Notes: generated from the sequence alone by a model not told the origin. A stretch of DNA of 64,000 bases from Streptomyces sp. A2-16 (GCF_018128905.1 NZ_CP063808.1:558001-622000); one strand, 5' to 3'; positions 17,144 through 28,553 are shown, numbered from the stretch's first letter. Made by a program: numbers and translations.

Positions 17144-18144
17144 GCACTGCCCTGCTGCGCACCGCCGACGAACTGCACGCACGCCCGCGCGTGGGCCGCC
17201 GGGCCGTCGTGATGACCATGGGCGCCCTGCACGAGGGCCACGCCACCCTGATCCGCACCGCGCGCGAGATCGCCGGACCGGACGGCGAGGTCGTCGTCAC
17301 CGTCTTCGTGAACCCCCTCCAGTTCGGGGCGGGCGAAGACCTCGACCGCTATCCGCGCACCCTGGACGCCGACCTCAAGATCGCCGAGGAATCCGGCGCG
17401 GACGCCGTCTTCGCGCCCTCCGTCGACGAGGTCTACCCGGGCGGCGAACCCCAGGTGCGCATCAGCGCCGGCCCGATGGGAGAGCGCCTGGAGGGCGCCT
17501 CGCGCCCCGGCCACTTCGACGGCATGCTCACCGTCGTCGCCAAGCTGCTCCACCTCACCCGCCCCGACATCGCCCTCTACGGCCAGAAGGACGCCCAGCA
17601 GCTCGCCCTGATCCGCCGGATGGTGCGCGACCTGAACTTCGGCGTCGAGATCGTCGGCGTGCCCACCGTGCGCGAGGAGGACGGCCTGGCCATGTCCAGC
17701 CGCAACCGCTACCTCAAGCCCCGGGAACGGCGCACGGCACTCGCGCTCTCCCGCGCCCTGTTCGCGGGCCGTGACCGGCACGCGGCACAGGAGGCGCTGC
17801 GTGCGCGGGCCCGCGAAGTGCCCGCCACACACGCGCGTGCCGAGGCCCTGAGCGCCCTCGGCGAGTCCCGCGCGGCCGCCGACGCGCACGCCGTCGCCAA
17901 AGCCCTGCCGGGCGCCCCCTCGGCCGTCCGCGCGGCCGCCCGCCTGGTCCTGGACGACGCCGCGCGCCAGGACCCGCCGCTCGCCCTGGACTACCTCGCA
18001 CTCGTCGACCCGTCCGACTTCGGCGAGATCGACGACGACTTCACCGGCGAGGCCGTCCTCGCCGTCGCCGCCCGGGTGGGGACGACCCGGCTGATCGACA
18101 ACATCCCCCTCACCTTCGGCAAAACCTTCGGAGCCGCCTCGTGA
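17140..18144 (+). CDS. panC: Pantothenate synthetase
   Basis: Joins pantoate and beta-alanine with ATP to give pantothenate. The 334 residues include [13 protein letters not shown] (HxGH nucleotide site), [48 protein letters not shown] and MSSRNRYL. The C-terminal helical domain is longer than in E. coli (about 283 residues). The stop overlaps nadB by GTGA. The operon groups CoA and NAD genes, so these cofactors are probably made under common control. Confidence 0.96.
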   Translation: MSTALLRTADELHARPRVGRRAVVMTMGALHEGHATLIRTAREIAGPDGEVVVTVFVNPLQFGAGEDLDRYPRTLDADLKIAEESGADAVFAPSVDEVYPGGEPQVRISAGPMGERLEGASRPGHFDGMLTVVAKLLHLTRPDIALYGQKDAQQLALIRRMVRDLNFGVEIVGVPTVREEDGLAMSSRNRYLKPRERRTALALSRALFAGRDRHAAQEALRARAREVPATHARAEALSALGESRAAADAHAVAKALPGAPSAVRAAARLVLDDAARQDPPLALDYLALVDPSDFGEIDDDFTGEAVLAVAARVGTTRLIDNIPLTFGKTFGAAS

Positions 18145-19850
18145 CCAGCACAGGCATACGACTGCACGCGCCCGCCCCCGGGTGGTCCATCGACGCGGAC
18201 GTCGTGGTCGTCGGCTCCGGCGTCGCCGGACTGACCGCGGCCCTGCGCTGCGAGGCCGAGGGCCTGCGGACCGTCGTCGTCACCAAGGCCCGCCTCGACG
18301 ACGGCTCCACCCGCTGGGCGCAGGGCGGCATCGCCGCGGCCCTCGGCGAGGGCGACACCCCCGAGCAGCACCTGGACGACACCCTGGTCGCGGGCGCGGG
18401 CCTGTGCGACGAGGAGGCCGTACGGATCCTCGTCACCGAGGGACCCGACGCCGTACGCCGCCTGATCGCGACCGGCGCCCACTTCGACGAGTCCGAACAG
18501 GGCGACCTGGAGCTCACCCGCGAGGGCGGCCACCACCGCCGCCGGATCGCGCACGCGGGCGGCGACGCGACCGGCGCCGAGATCTCCCGCGCGCTCGTCG
18601 AGGCGGCCCGCGCGCGGGGTGTGCGCACGATCGAGAACGCGCTCGTACTGGACCTCCTGACGGATGCCGAGGGCCGCACGGCCGGGGTGACCCTGCACGT
18701 CATGGGCGAGGGGCAGCACGACGGCGTGGGCGCCGTGCACGCCCCCGCTGTCGTCCTCGCCACCGGCGGCATGGGCCAGGTGTTCTCCGCGACCACCAAC
18801 CCGTCCGTGTCGACGGGCGACGGCGTGGCGCTCGCCCTGCGCGCGGGCGCCGAGGTCAGCGACCTGGAGTTCGTGCAGTTCCACCCCACCGTGCTGTTCC
18901 TCGGCCCGGACGCGGAGGGCCAGCAGCCGCTCGTCTCCGAGGCCGTGCGCGGCGAGGGCGCCCACCTGGTCGACGCCGGCGGGGTGCGCTTCATGGTCGG
19001 GCAGCACGAACTGGCCGAGCTCGCGCCCCGGGACATCGTCGCCAAGGGCATCATGCGCCGCATGCAGGAGCAGGACGCCGAGCACATGTACCTCGACGCC
19101 CGGCACTTCGGCGCCGACATGTGGCGGCACCGCTTCCCGACGATCCTCGCCGCCTGCCGCGCCCACGGCATCGACCCCGTCACCGAGCCCATCCCGATCG
19201 CGCCCGCCGCCCACTACGCCTCCGGCGGGGTGCGCACCGACTCCCGGGGCCGTACCACCGTCCCGGGCCTGTACGCGTGCGGCGAGGTCGCCTGCACCGG
19301 TGTGCACGGCGCGAACCGGCTCGCCTCCAACTCCCTCCTGGAGGGCCTGGTCTACGCCGAGCGGATCGTCGCCGACATCGCGGCGAGCCGCGCCGGTCTC
19401 CACGCGCGCGTGCCCGCCCCCGTCGAGCGCCCCGAGCGGCCCGCCCACCCGCTGCTCGCCCCCGAGGCCCGGTTCGCGATCCAGCGGATCATGACCCAGG
19501 GCGCGGGCGTGCTGCGCTCGGCCGAGTCCCTGTCCAAGGCCGCCGGCCAGCTGCAGCAGCTGCACACCGACGCCCGCGACGCCCTCGCCGAGAACGGCAA
19601 GACGGCCGAGCCCGGCGTCGACACCTGGGAGGCCACCAACCTCCTGTGCGTGGCCCGTGTCCTGGTCGCCGCCGCCCTGCAGCGCGAGGAGACCCGGGGC
19701 TGCCACTGGCGCGAGGACCGGCCCGAGCGCGACGACACGGCATGGCGCCGCCACATCGTCGTACGACTCAATCCGGACCGGACCCTCGCCGTGCACACCA
19801 CCGATACCGCAGACTTCCCCCCGACCCGGCAGCACCCTCAGGAGCAGTGA
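18141..19850 (+). CDS. nadB: L-aspartate oxidase
   Basis: FAD enzyme oxidising aspartate to iminoaspartate, the first step of de novo NAD synthesis. The 569 residues contain [13 protein letters not shown] (FAD), [54 protein letters not shown] and [18 protein letters not shown]. The GTG start overlaps panC. No nadA is seen; it must lie elsewhere. The stop is embedded in a short repeated GTGACAGCA stretch that also carries the nadC starts. Confidence 0.97.
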   Translation: MTSTGIRLHAPAPGWSIDADVVVVGSGVAGLTAALRCEAEGLRTVVVTKARLDDGSTRWAQGGIAAALGEGDTPEQHLDDTLVAGAGLCDEEAVRILVTEGPDAVRRLIATGAHFDESEQGDLELTREGGHHRRRIAHAGGDATGAEISRALVEAARARGVRTIENALVLDLLTDAEGRTAGVTLHVMGEGQHDGVGAVHAPAVVLATGGMGQVFSATTNPSVSTGDGVALALRAGAEVSDLEFVQFHPTVLFLGPDAEGQQPLVSEAVRGEGAHLVDAGGVRFMVGQHELAELAPRDIVAKGIMRRMQEQDAEHMYLDARHFGADMWRHRFPTILAACRAHGIDPVTEPIPIAPAAHYASGGVRTDSRGRTTVPGLYACGEVACTGVHGANRLASNSLLEGLVYAERIVADIAASRAGLHARVPAPVERPERPAHPLLAPEARFAIQRIMTQGAGVLRSAESLSKAAGQLQQLHTDARDALAENGKTAEPGVDTWEATNLLCVARVLVAAALQREETRGCHWREDRPERDDTAWRRHIVVRLNPDRTLAVHTTDTADFPPTRQHPQEQ

Positions 19851-20851
19851 CAGCAGTGACAGCAGTGAGCACCGACGACCTTCCCCTCGCCTCGTCCGGC
19901 GGCTGCGGCGACGGCTGCGCCTGTGGCGCCGCCTCCGACGGCCTCGACGAGGAGTACCTGGAGTGCGGACTCGACCCCGCGCTCGCGCAGCTCCTGGCCG
20001 ACGCCGGGCTCGACCCCGTGGAGGTCGAGGACATCGCCAATGTCGCCATCCAGGAGGACCTCGACCACGGCGTGGACGTCACGACCGTCGCGACCATCCC
20101 CGAGGACGCCGTCGCCACCGCCGACTTCGTCGCGCGCGAGGCGGGCGTCGTGGCGGGCCTCAGAGTCGCCGAGGCGGTCGTCTCGGTGGTCTGCACGGAC
20201 GAGTTCGAGGTCGAGCGGCACGTCGAGGACGGCGACCGGGTGGAGGCCGGGCAACGGCTCCTGTCGGTCACCACGCGCACGCGTGACCTGCTCACCGCTG
20301 AGCGCAGCGCGCTGAACCTGCTGTGCCGGCTCTCCGGGATCGCGACCGCCACGCGCGCGTGGGCGGACGCGCTGGAGGGCACCAAGGCGCGCGTGCGCGA
20401 CACCCGGAAGACGACCCCCGGGCTCAGGTCGCTGGAGAAGTTCGCGGTGCGCTGCGGCGGCGGCGTGAACCACCGGATGTCGCTGTCGGACGCGGCACTG
20501 GTCAAGGACAACCACGTGGTCGCCGCCGGTGGCGTGGCGCAGGCATTCAAGGCCGTCCGGGAAGCCTTCCCGGACGTGCCGATCGAGGTCGAGGTCGACA
20601 CCCTGCACCAGCTGCGGGAGGTCGTCGACGCGGGCGCCGACCTGATCCTGCTGGACAACTTCACCCCCGGTGAGTGCGAGGAGGCGGTGGCGCTCGTGCA
20701 CGGGCGGGCCGCGCTGGAGGCCTCCGGACGGCTGACGCTGGCCAACGCGCGCGCGTACGCCGACACCGGCGTCGACTACCTCGCCGTCGGCGCGCTCACC
20801 CACTCCTCGCCGATCCTCGACATCGGCCTCGACCTGCGCGAGGCGGAGTAG
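19847..20851 (+). CDS. nadC: Nicotinate-nucleotide pyrophosphorylase (quinolinate phosphoribosyltransferase)
   Basis: Converts quinolinate and PRPP to nicotinate mononucleotide. The 334 residues contain EDLDHGVDVTT, DTRKTTPGLRSLEKFAV, GGGVNHRMSLSDAALVKDNH, EVEVDTL and VDYLAVGALTHS. Before the family core lies an extension with GGCGDGCACG, a three-Cys cluster. Three in-frame GTG codons at 19847, 19856 and 19865 lie in a 9-bp repeat GTGACAGCA; the first overlaps the nadB stop and is reported, but the second and third are equally good. AGGAG precedes them at 19840-19844. Coupled to nadB. Confidence 0.95.
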   Translation: MTAVTAVSTDDLPLASSGGCGDGCACGAASDGLDEEYLECGLDPALAQLLADAGLDPVEVEDIANVAIQEDLDHGVDVTTVATIPEDAVATADFVAREAGVVAGLRVAEAVVSVVCTDEFEVERHVEDGDRVEAGQRLLSVTTRTRDLLTAERSALNLLCRLSGIATATRAWADALEGTKARVRDTRKTTPGLRSLEKFAVRCGGGVNHRMSLSDAALVKDNHVVAAGGVAQAFKAVREAFPDVPIEVEVDTLHQLREVVDAGADLILLDNFTPGECEEAVALVHGRAALEASGRLTLANARAYADTGVDYLAVGALTHSSPILDIGLDLREAE

Positions 20852-20856
20852 TCGCG

Positions 20857-21654
20857 ATGCTCCTCACCATCGACGTAGGCAACACGCACACCGTCCTCGG
20901 ACTGTTCGACGGCGAGGACATCGTCGAGCACTGGCGGATCTCCACGGACGCGCGCCGCACCGCGGACGAGCTGGCGGTGCTGCTCCAGGGACTGATGGGC
21001 ATGCATCCGCTCCTCGGGGACGAACTGGGCGACGGCATCGACGGGATCGCGATCTGCGCGACCGTGCCGTCCGTGCTGCACGAGCTGCGCGAGGTGACGC
21101 GGCGCTACTACGGCGACGTGCCGGCCGTGCTGGTCGAGCCCGGGGTGAAGACGGGGGTGCCGATCCTCACCGACAACCCCAAGGAGGTCGGGGCCGACCG
21201 GATCATCAACGCGGTGGCGGCCGTCGAGCTCTTCGGCGGCCCGGCGATCGTCGTGGACTTCGGAACGGCGACGACGTTCGACGCGGTGTCCGCGCGCGGG
21301 GAGTACGTCGGCGGGGTGATCGCGCCCGGTATCGAGATCTCCGTGGAGGCGCTCGGTGTCAAGGGGGCGCAGCTGCGGAAGATCGAGGTGGCCCGGCCGC
21401 GGAGCGTGATCGGGAAGAACACGGTCGAGGCGATGCAGTCCGGGATCGTGTACGGGTTCGCCGGCCAGGTCGACGGCGTGGTGAGCCGCATGGCCCGGGA
21501 GCTCGCGGACGACCCCGAAGAGGTGACCGTGATCGCCACGGGCGGGCTCGCGCCGATGGTGCTGGGGGAGTCCTCGGTGATCGACGAGCACGAGCCCTGG
21601 CTGACGCTGGTGGGGCTGCGGCTGGTGTACGAGCGGAACGTGTCGCGGATGTGA
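20857..21654 (+). CDS. coaX: Type III pantothenate kinase
   Basis: Phosphorylates pantothenate, the committed step to CoA, in the CoaX family that is insensitive to CoA feedback. The 265 residues have LLTIDVGNTHTVLGLFDG, the DNPKEVGADRIINAVAA block, VVDFGTATTFDAVS and YVGGVIAPGIEIS. The start is 6 bp after the nadC stop, so it is cotranscribed. With panC and the DUF2520 gene upstream it completes a vitamin B5/NAD operon. Confidence 0.95.
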   Translation: MLLTIDVGNTHTVLGLFDGEDIVEHWRISTDARRTADELAVLLQGLMGMHPLLGDELGDGIDGIAICATVPSVLHELREVTRRYYGDVPAVLVEPGVKTGVPILTDNPKEVGADRIINAVAAVELFGGPAIVVDFGTATTFDAVSARGEYVGGVIAPGIEISVEALGVKGAQLRKIEVARPRSVIGKNTVEAMQSGIVYGFAGQVDGVVSRMARELADDPEEVTVIATGGLAPMVLGESSVIDEHEPWLTLVGLRLVYERNVSRM

Positions 21655-21753
21655 GCCGCGGGCCGGGGCGCGCGGACCGGCATTGGGGTGGCCCGGTCAC
21701 GCCACACCCGTCCCCTATGACGAGTTTGTCTGATTAGCGCGTACTGTCGCCGC

Positions 21754-22476
21754 ATGCCCACGCCATACGGATCCCGCGGCGGCATGGCGTTCGGTGCGGA
21801 GGAGCTGCGTGTGCTCCGTCGCGCTCTCGCCCTCGCCCTTCACCCCGCCCCCGCCTCGGCCGAGGACATCAAGGACTGCCACCGCCTCGCCGAGTCCCTC
21901 GACGAGGCGGTGCACGAGGGTGCCCGGCTGCGCGCCTTCCTGGTGGCCGACCTCGGCCGGTACCGCGCCGCGCTGCCCGGCACCGCCGCCGGGTACCTCA
22001 CCCTGCTGGAGGAGGCGCTGGGCGCCGGGTACCGGCCCGAGCCCGACGATCTCGCCGCGCTCCGGGCGCTGCGCGGCAACCCTGTCGCGGCGGCGCTGCT
22101 GAGCCGCTGCCAGGTGCTCGCCGAACGGGACGTACGGGCCCGCCTCGCGGGCACCACGAGCGCCCGGCGCACCCATGCGGCCCCGGTGGTCCCCGCCTCC
22201 CGCACCCGCCTCCTGGCGCTGCCCGGAGGCCTCTCCGAGTGCCTTTCCGTCGGCTCCGTCGGGCGTGCCCGGTCCGGGCCGGCGGAGCAGGACGCCAAGG
22301 AGCCGCGGCGCGAACCGCGCAGGGAGCCCGCGAAGCCCCCGGTGAAACCCGCGGACAAACCCGCCCCCGGGGCCCCGAAGCCCTCCCGGCCCATTCCCAC
22401 CCCGGGCGAGGTCTTCCCCCGCCGCAAGCCGACCCCGCCCTCCGCGAACCCGCCCCAGCAGCTGGCCGCGGGCTGA
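21754..22476 (+). CDS. Conserved-looking protein with proline/lysine-rich tail, unknown function
   Basis: A 240-residue protein I do not recognise. The first 130 residues are predicted helical (FGAEELRVLRRALALALH, EDIKDCHRLAESLDEAVHEGARLRAFLVADLGRYRAALPGTAAGYLTLLEEALGAGY in outline). The C-terminal 75 residues are disordered, rich in Pro, Lys and Arg. TACTGT lies six bases before the ATG with no ribosome site, so the message is probably leaderless. It is followed by a strong hairpin. No signal peptide or membrane segment. Confidence 0.75.
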   Translation: MPTPYGSRGGMAFGAEELRVLRRALALALHPAPASAEDIKDCHRLAESLDEAVHEGARLRAFLVADLGRYRAALPGTAAGYLTLLEEALGAGYRPEPDDLAALRALRGNPVAAALLSRCQVLAERDVRARLAGTTSARRTHAAPVVPASRTRLLALPGGLSECLSVGSVGRARSGPAEQDAKEPRREPRREPAKPPVKPADKPAPGAPKPSRPIPTPGEVFPRRKPTPPSANPPQQLAAG

Positions 22477-22489
22477 GACGCGCCGACAG

Positions 22490-22524
22490 TCGGTCCCCCG
22501 CGGCAGCAGGCCGCGGGGGGCCGA
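22490..22524 (+). terminator. Hairpin after 240-residue protein gene
   Basis: A 14-bp stem with one T-G pair joins 22490-22503 to 22511-22524, around loop CAGCAGG. It lies 13 bases past the stop. No T-run. Confidence 0.7.
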
Positions 22525-22582
22525 CGCGCGAAATCCCGCACCCCGCCCGAGTTGTCCTCCTGCGCGTGGCTACCCTGGACGC

Positions 22583-22747
22583 ATGGACTATGTCTCCGCG
22601 CTCGTGCCCCCGGTCGTCATGGCCGTGTTCTTCATCGGTGTGATCCGGGTGATCGTGAAGACCCAGGGCGGGGCGAACAAGGCCAAGGAGGACGCGGCCG
22701 TCGACGCCGCGCTCGCGCGCGCGGAAGCGACCAAGCAGGCCGACTGA
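22583..22747 (+). CDS. Small single-span membrane protein, 54 residues
   Basis: The frame encodes MDYVSALVPPVVMAVFFIGV followed by RVIVKTQGG and a charged helix rich in Ala, Lys and Glu ending ATKQAD. Residues about 5-24 are one transmembrane segment. TACCCT lies six bases before the ATG with no ribosome site, so a leaderless start is likely. It is followed by a hairpin with a T-run, the most typical intrinsic terminator in the window, which supports a separate transcript. Function unknown. Confidence 0.75.
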   Translation: MDYVSALVPPVVMAVFFIGVIRVIVKTQGGANKAKEDAAVDAALARAEATKQAD

Positions 22748-22764
22748 CCCGCCGCGCCCTCATC

Positions 22765-22815
22765 GGCGTACGACTCCCCGAGCCACCGTGCTTTCGGCGT
22801 CGTACGCCCTTTTTG
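22765..22815 (+). terminator. Hairpin with T-run after the small membrane gene
   Basis: GGCGTACGAC (22765-22774) pairs perfectly with GTCGTACGCC (22799-22808), followed at once by CTTTTTG. The 24-base loop can pair further (CCGA/TCGG). This is the only hairpin here with a clear T-run. Confidence 0.8.
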
Positions 22816-22884
22816 TTGCTGTTTGACGTTGAAAGGGCCCGTCCGTCACGCCGATAGCCGGATCTCCCACTATTGTGCTGAGCT

Positions 22885-23289
22885 GTGCCTCGCCCATTGG
22901 GAGAACTCGAAGACGCGGTCATGACGCGGGTGTGGAAGTGGAACCGCCCGGTCACCGTTCGAGAAGTCCTGGAAGACCTTCAGCAGGAACGGTCCATCGC
23001 CTACACCACGGTGATGACCGTTTTGGACAATCTCCATCAGAAGGGCTGGGTGCGCCGTGAGGCGGAAGGCCGGGCCTATCGATATGAGGCGGTCTCCACA
23101 CGGGCCGCCTACGCCGCCGCACTGATGAACGACGCCTGGTCCCAGAGTGACAACCCGGCCGCCGCTCTCGTCGCCTTCTTCGGGATGATGAGCGAGGAAC
23201 AGCGACAGGCACTCGAGGACGCCGTGCGCATGGTCCAGGGGCCGTCCGTGGAGAACCCCGACTCGGCATCGCGGGACGGCGGGCGATAG
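22885..23289 (+). CDS. BlaI/MecI/CopY-family winged-helix repressor
   Basis: A 134-residue regulator: LGELEDAVMTRVWKWNRPVTVREVLEDL is the first helix-turn-helix part and YTTVMTVLDNLHQKGWVRREAEGRAYRYEA the recognition helix and wing. Family members repress beta-lactamase or metal genes and are cut by a membrane protease; here no BlaR-type gene is adjacent. The GTG start has TATTGT a few bases upstream. It is followed 9 bp later by an acetyltransferase. Its target cannot be read from this neighbourhood. Confidence 0.9.
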   Translation: MPRPLGELEDAVMTRVWKWNRPVTVREVLEDLQQERSIAYTTVMTVLDNLHQKGWVRREAEGRAYRYEAVSTRAAYAAALMNDAWSQSDNPAAALVAFFGMMSEEQRQALEDAVRMVQGPSVENPDSASRDGGR

Positions 23290-23298
23290 CGTCCGCTC

Positions 23299-23847
23299 AT
23301 GTCCGCGAAGAGCCCCTCCGCCGAGAACCCCGAAGTCACCGCAAAAGCCATCACGGTCCGGCGGGCCCGTACCAGCGATGTCGCCGGCATCCGTCGGCTC
23401 CTTGACTCCTACGTCCGCGACCGCATCCTGCTCGACAAAGCGACGGTGACGCTTTACGAGGACATCCAGGAGTTCTGGGTCGCCGAGCGCGACGACAACG
23501 CCGAGCTGGTCGGCTTCGGCGCCCTGCATGTCATGTGGGAAGACCTCGCGGAAGTGCGCACTCTTGCCGTGAAGCCCGGACTGAAGGGCGCCGGTGTCGG
23601 GCATCAGTTGCTGGAGAAGTTGTTGCAGACGGCCCGCTGGCTCGGCGTTCGTCGCGTTTTCTGTCTCACCTTCGAAGTGGACTTCTTCGGCAAGCACGGC
23701 TTCGTCGAGATCGGTGAGACACCGGTTGACACCGATGTCTACACGGAGCTGCTGCGTTCCTATGACGAAGGCGTGGCGGAGTTCCTCGGTCTCGAACGAG
23801 TGAAACCGAACACCTTGGGCAACAGCCGGATGCTTCTGCATCTGTGA
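23299..23847 (+). CDS. Amino-acid N-acetyltransferase (GNAT, ArgA-like)
   Basis: A 182-residue GNAT protein. VRRARTSDVAGIRRLLDSYV opens the fold; VRTLAVKPGLKGAGVGHQLLEKLL carries the acetyl-CoA P-loop (motif A), and VFCLTFEVDFFGKHGFVEIGET follows. The whole resembles the short actinobacterial N-acetylglutamate synthase (ArgA, e.g. Mycobacterium Rv2747), which makes the first arginine intermediate; this is family knowledge. TAGCGT lies six bases before the ATG, so it probably has its own leaderless transcript. No arginine genes are nearby. Confidence 0.83.
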   Translation: MSAKSPSAENPEVTAKAITVRRARTSDVAGIRRLLDSYVRDRILLDKATVTLYEDIQEFWVAERDDNAELVGFGALHVMWEDLAEVRTLAVKPGLKGAGVGHQLLEKLLQTARWLGVRRVFCLTFEVDFFGKHGFVEIGETPVDTDVYTELLRSYDEGVAEFLGLERVKPNTLGNSRMLLHL

Positions 23848-23981
23848 TCGCCAAGGATTCCGGCGCTCGACCCTGCCCAGGTTCCCTATGTCCGAAACGC
23901 GCATGTTTCCGGACGGGGAGACCCCTCTCGGTCTCTCCCGAGGGTTTGTGTTTTCTCAGCAAAAGCGGTTTGCTTTCCGAC

Positions 23982-23997
23982 GTACTGCAGTACTGCA
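23982..23997. promoter_or_regulatory. Palindrome and direct repeat in the AT-rich lsr2 leader
   Basis: GTACTGCAGTAC (23982-23993) is a perfect 12-bp palindrome, and GTACTGCA is repeated in tandem (23982-23989, 23990-23997). The surrounding 23935-24010 is unusually AT-rich for this chromosome and includes CATATAAC. It lies 70 bp before lsr2 and could be its promoter/operator. Assigned by position only; 23848-24069 otherwise holds no gene. Confidence 0.45.
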
Positions 23998-24069
23998 TAT
24001 AACAGGGGACGGCGAAACGGCGGACGCCGCAGACCCCCGGCCCTCCAGTATTGGATGAAAGGAAATCCG

Positions 24070-24405
24070 GTGGCACAGAAGGTTCAGGTCCTTCTTGTCG
24101 ACGACATCGACGGCGGCGAGGCGGACGAGACCGTCACGTTCGCGTTGGACGGCAAGACGTACGAGATCGATCTCACGACCGCCAATGCGGACAAGCTCCG
24201 TGGCCTTCTCGACCCCTACGTGAAGGGCGGTCGTCGTACTGGAGGCCGTGCTTCGGGCGGGCGCGGAAAGGCGCGGGCCGCTTCCGGTGGCAGCCAGGAC
24301 ACCGCTCAGATCCGTGCCTGGGCCAAGGAGAACGGTTACGAGGTCAATGACCGCGGCCGCGTTCCGGCGAGCATTCGCGAGGCTTACGAGAAGGCCAACG
24401 CCTGA
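24070..24405 (+). CDS. lsr2: Lsr2 nucleoid-associated protein
   Basis: Histone-like protein that binds AT-rich DNA and silences foreign or specialised genes (an H-NS functional analogue). The 111 residues begin VAQKVQVLLVDDIDGGEADETVTFALDGKTYEIDLT in outline, the dimerising domain, then a Gly/Arg-rich linker, and end with the DNA-binding domain IRAWAKENGYEVNDRGRVPASI, containing the RGR minor-groove motif. GTG 24070 is the start because AAAGGAAATCC precedes it; an ATG 15 bases upstream would add MKGNP. A weak hairpin (AAGCC/GGCTT, about 24428-24442) follows. It lies just before a convergent repeat-bearing gene and clpC. Confidence 0.96.
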   Translation: MAQKVQVLLVDDIDGGEADETVTFALDGKTYEIDLTTANADKLRGLLDPYVKGGRRTGGRASGGRGKARAASGGSQDTAQIRAWAKENGYEVNDRGRVPASIREAYEKANA

Positions 24406-24439
24406 TCGGCAGGTCCACGAAGGCCGAAGCCCACGAGGC

Positions 24440-25477
24440 TTATGGCCGAGCGCGCCGCAGCCGCAGCCGGTGGCAGCACGTCGCCACCGTGTTCACGACG
24501 CGTACGAGATCGGGGGCGCCCCCACCGGCCCCCAGCGCCGACATCGTCGGCAGCGAGGCCTCGACCTCGCACCCAGGCTCGGGGGGCCGCAGCCATACGG
24601 CGGCCCCCTGCAGGGTGCCCGGACGGCCCAGGACGACAGGCCGCCGGCTCCCGGCCGCCCGGTCCTCCCCGGCCGAGGTCCGAGGCATGAGCCCGCCCGG
24701 TCCCGGGAGCGACGGCAGGGCCGGGGATTCCCCCTCGCCGGTTTCCGGACAGCCGGTCGGCAGCGACGGCACTTTTCCGGGCCCGCCCCTATCGTTTTCC
24801 GGACGCCCTGTACGTGCCGCCGGCACCTCTCCGGGCCCGCCGATCCCGGTTTCCGGCCGCCCGGGCGGGACTGAGGGCACCTTTCCGGGCCCGCCCCTGT
24901 CGGTTTCCGGACGCCCCGTACGTGCCGCCGGCACCTCTCCGAGTCCGCCCATCCCGGTTTCCGGATGCTCGGGCGAGACCGACGGCACCTTTCCAGGACC
25001 GCCCCTGTCGGTTTCCGGACGCCCGGTTCCGACCGACGGCACCTCTCCGAGTCCGCCCGCCCCCGCCCCCGGCTCCGGCAGCTGCGGTGCCCTCATCACG
25101 CCGCCCGTTCCGATCGCGCGCAGGTCGAGCGCCAGCGTGCCCCACTCCAGCCAGTCCAGCAGCCCCGGCAGCTCCTCCGCGCTGCCCGCTGCCACCAGGA
25201 ACCGCATGCGGTCGCCCCGCACCGCCACCGGAGAGGTCCGGGCGAGATGGCGCAGCGCCGCGCGGCCCGCCTCGGCCGGGACGTCCAGTACGTCGAAGCG
25301 CAGACCCAGACGCAGTCGTACGGGAGATTCGGGCGCGCTCGCGGGCACCGTGGGCCAGCCCAGTTCGTTCTCGTACCAGCGGCGGACCCGATCCCCGTCG
25401 GCGGCCGCGTCGAGCGGTCGACGGGGGAGCGGGACCGCGGTGAGATCCGTGGCGAGAGGAGGGTGGCTGCCGACCAT
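24440..25477 (-). CDS. Protein with primase-polymerase-like N-terminus and a 54-bp repeat region
   Basis: A 345-residue protein starting at the ATG 25477. Residues about 15-135 (RRWYENELGWPTV, RFDVLDVPAEAGRAAL, RMRFLVAAGSAEELPGLLDW, WGTLALDLRAIGTGG) resemble the N-terminal fold annotated as bifunctional primase-polymerase-like in Streptomyces, but I see no convincing catalytic Asp motif, so it may be a degenerate relative. A tail with AAVWLRPPEPG and LPTMSALGAGG continues that fold. Between them lies a low-complexity block of 18-residue repeats (TGRPETDRGGPGKVPS). Convergent with lsr2 and divergent from clpC. Role unknown. Confidence 0.72.
   Translation of the reverse strand: MVGSHPPLATDLTAVPLPRRPLDAAADGDRVRRWYENELGWPTVPASAPESPVRLRLGLRFDVLDVPAEAGRAALRHLARTSPVAVRGDRMRFLVAAGSAEELPGLLDWLEWGTLALDLRAIGTGGVMRAPQLPEPGAGAGGLGEVPSVGTGRPETDRGGPGKVPSVSPEHPETGMGGLGEVPAARTGRPETDRGGPGKVPSVPPGRPETGIGGPGEVPAARTGRPENDRGGPGKVPSLPTGCPETGEGESPALPSLPGPGGLMPRTSAGEDRAAGSRRPVVLGRPGTLQGAAVWLRPPEPGCEVEASLPTMSALGAGGGAPDLVRVVNTVATCCHRLRLRRARP
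24741..25064 (-). repeat. Six-copy 54-bp tandem repeat inside a gene
   Basis: GTTTCCGG recurs exactly every 54 bp at 24741, 24795 (one change), 24849, 24903, 24957 and 25011. The 54 bp is in frame and encodes 18 residues; alternate units resemble each other (TGRPETDRGGPGKVPSV versus PGRPETGIGGPGEVPAA), giving a 108-bp higher-order unit. Partial copies extend each side. Confidence 0.9.
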
Positions 25478-25583
25478 GCCAAGTGCAACCGCAGAAAAGG
25501 CGCGAGAGTTACGCTGGGTGTGCAGACATGTGCGAAGCGTGGCTGAAACGGGGGCGCTCGGGGGTGCGGTGCGGCGCAAGGTT

Positions 25584-25597
25584 GTTCGCCCATAGCG
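25584..25597 (+). promoter_or_regulatory. ClgR-type operator upstream of clpC
   Basis: GTTCGC-CCATA-GCG fits the GTTCGC-N5-GCG motif reported for ClgR, the activator of clp genes in Streptomyces. It lies about 310 bp before clpC in the 430-bp gap (25478-25907), in which I see no other gene. Match to a published motif from memory; binding not shown. Confidence 0.6.
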
Positions 25598-25907
25598 GAG
25601 GGACGGGGGGCGTACGGCATGGACTGTCGGTTCGAGCGGGTAAGACATCCCTAGTGGGAGGGGGCGACACGCAGGAAAGGCCGTCTCACGTTCGCCATCG
25701 GCGTACTGGCGACTGGGGTAACTGCCTGGCCTGCGGGAACATCGTCTCGCACCATCGGGTTGGAGCAGATGTCGGCGTTCGGGGTCAGGAGGCCATCGAC
25801 GGTGTCGGCAGTTGGAATGAGCGGTCCCCGCTTGCGGGACTAAGCTGCGGAAGGACAGGGAGGGGAAGTTCCCCCCACTGCCTGACCGCTCTGAGGAGCG
25901 ATTAACG

Positions 25908-28433
<2,526 letters not shown>

Positions 28434-28455
28434 GCCTCACGGCCGCAGGGCCGAC

Positions 28456-28492
28456 GAGAGGGGCCGGTGCTCTGAGAGCACCGGCCCCTCTC
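28456..28492 (+). terminator. Strong hairpin after clpC
   Basis: A 17-bp perfect stem (28456-28472 with 28476-28492) has a three-base loop TGA. It begins 22 bases past the clpC stop and also bounds the 3' end of the convergent NACHT gene. No T-run follows. Confidence 0.85.
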
Positions 28493-28553
28493 GCATGCCG
28501 TCGGTCCTGTGCCACTCCCTCTCGTACGCGGCTGCCTCGTATCCCGTCCGTCG

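Noticed and set aside
24741..25064. Possible CRISPR array from regularly spaced repeats
   Set aside because: The 54-bp units are contiguous, in frame and coding, without unique spacers.
25483..25905. 140-residue open frame upstream of clpC
   Set aside because: Covers the regulatory gap with the ClgR-like box; composition and lack of a domain suggest non-coding.
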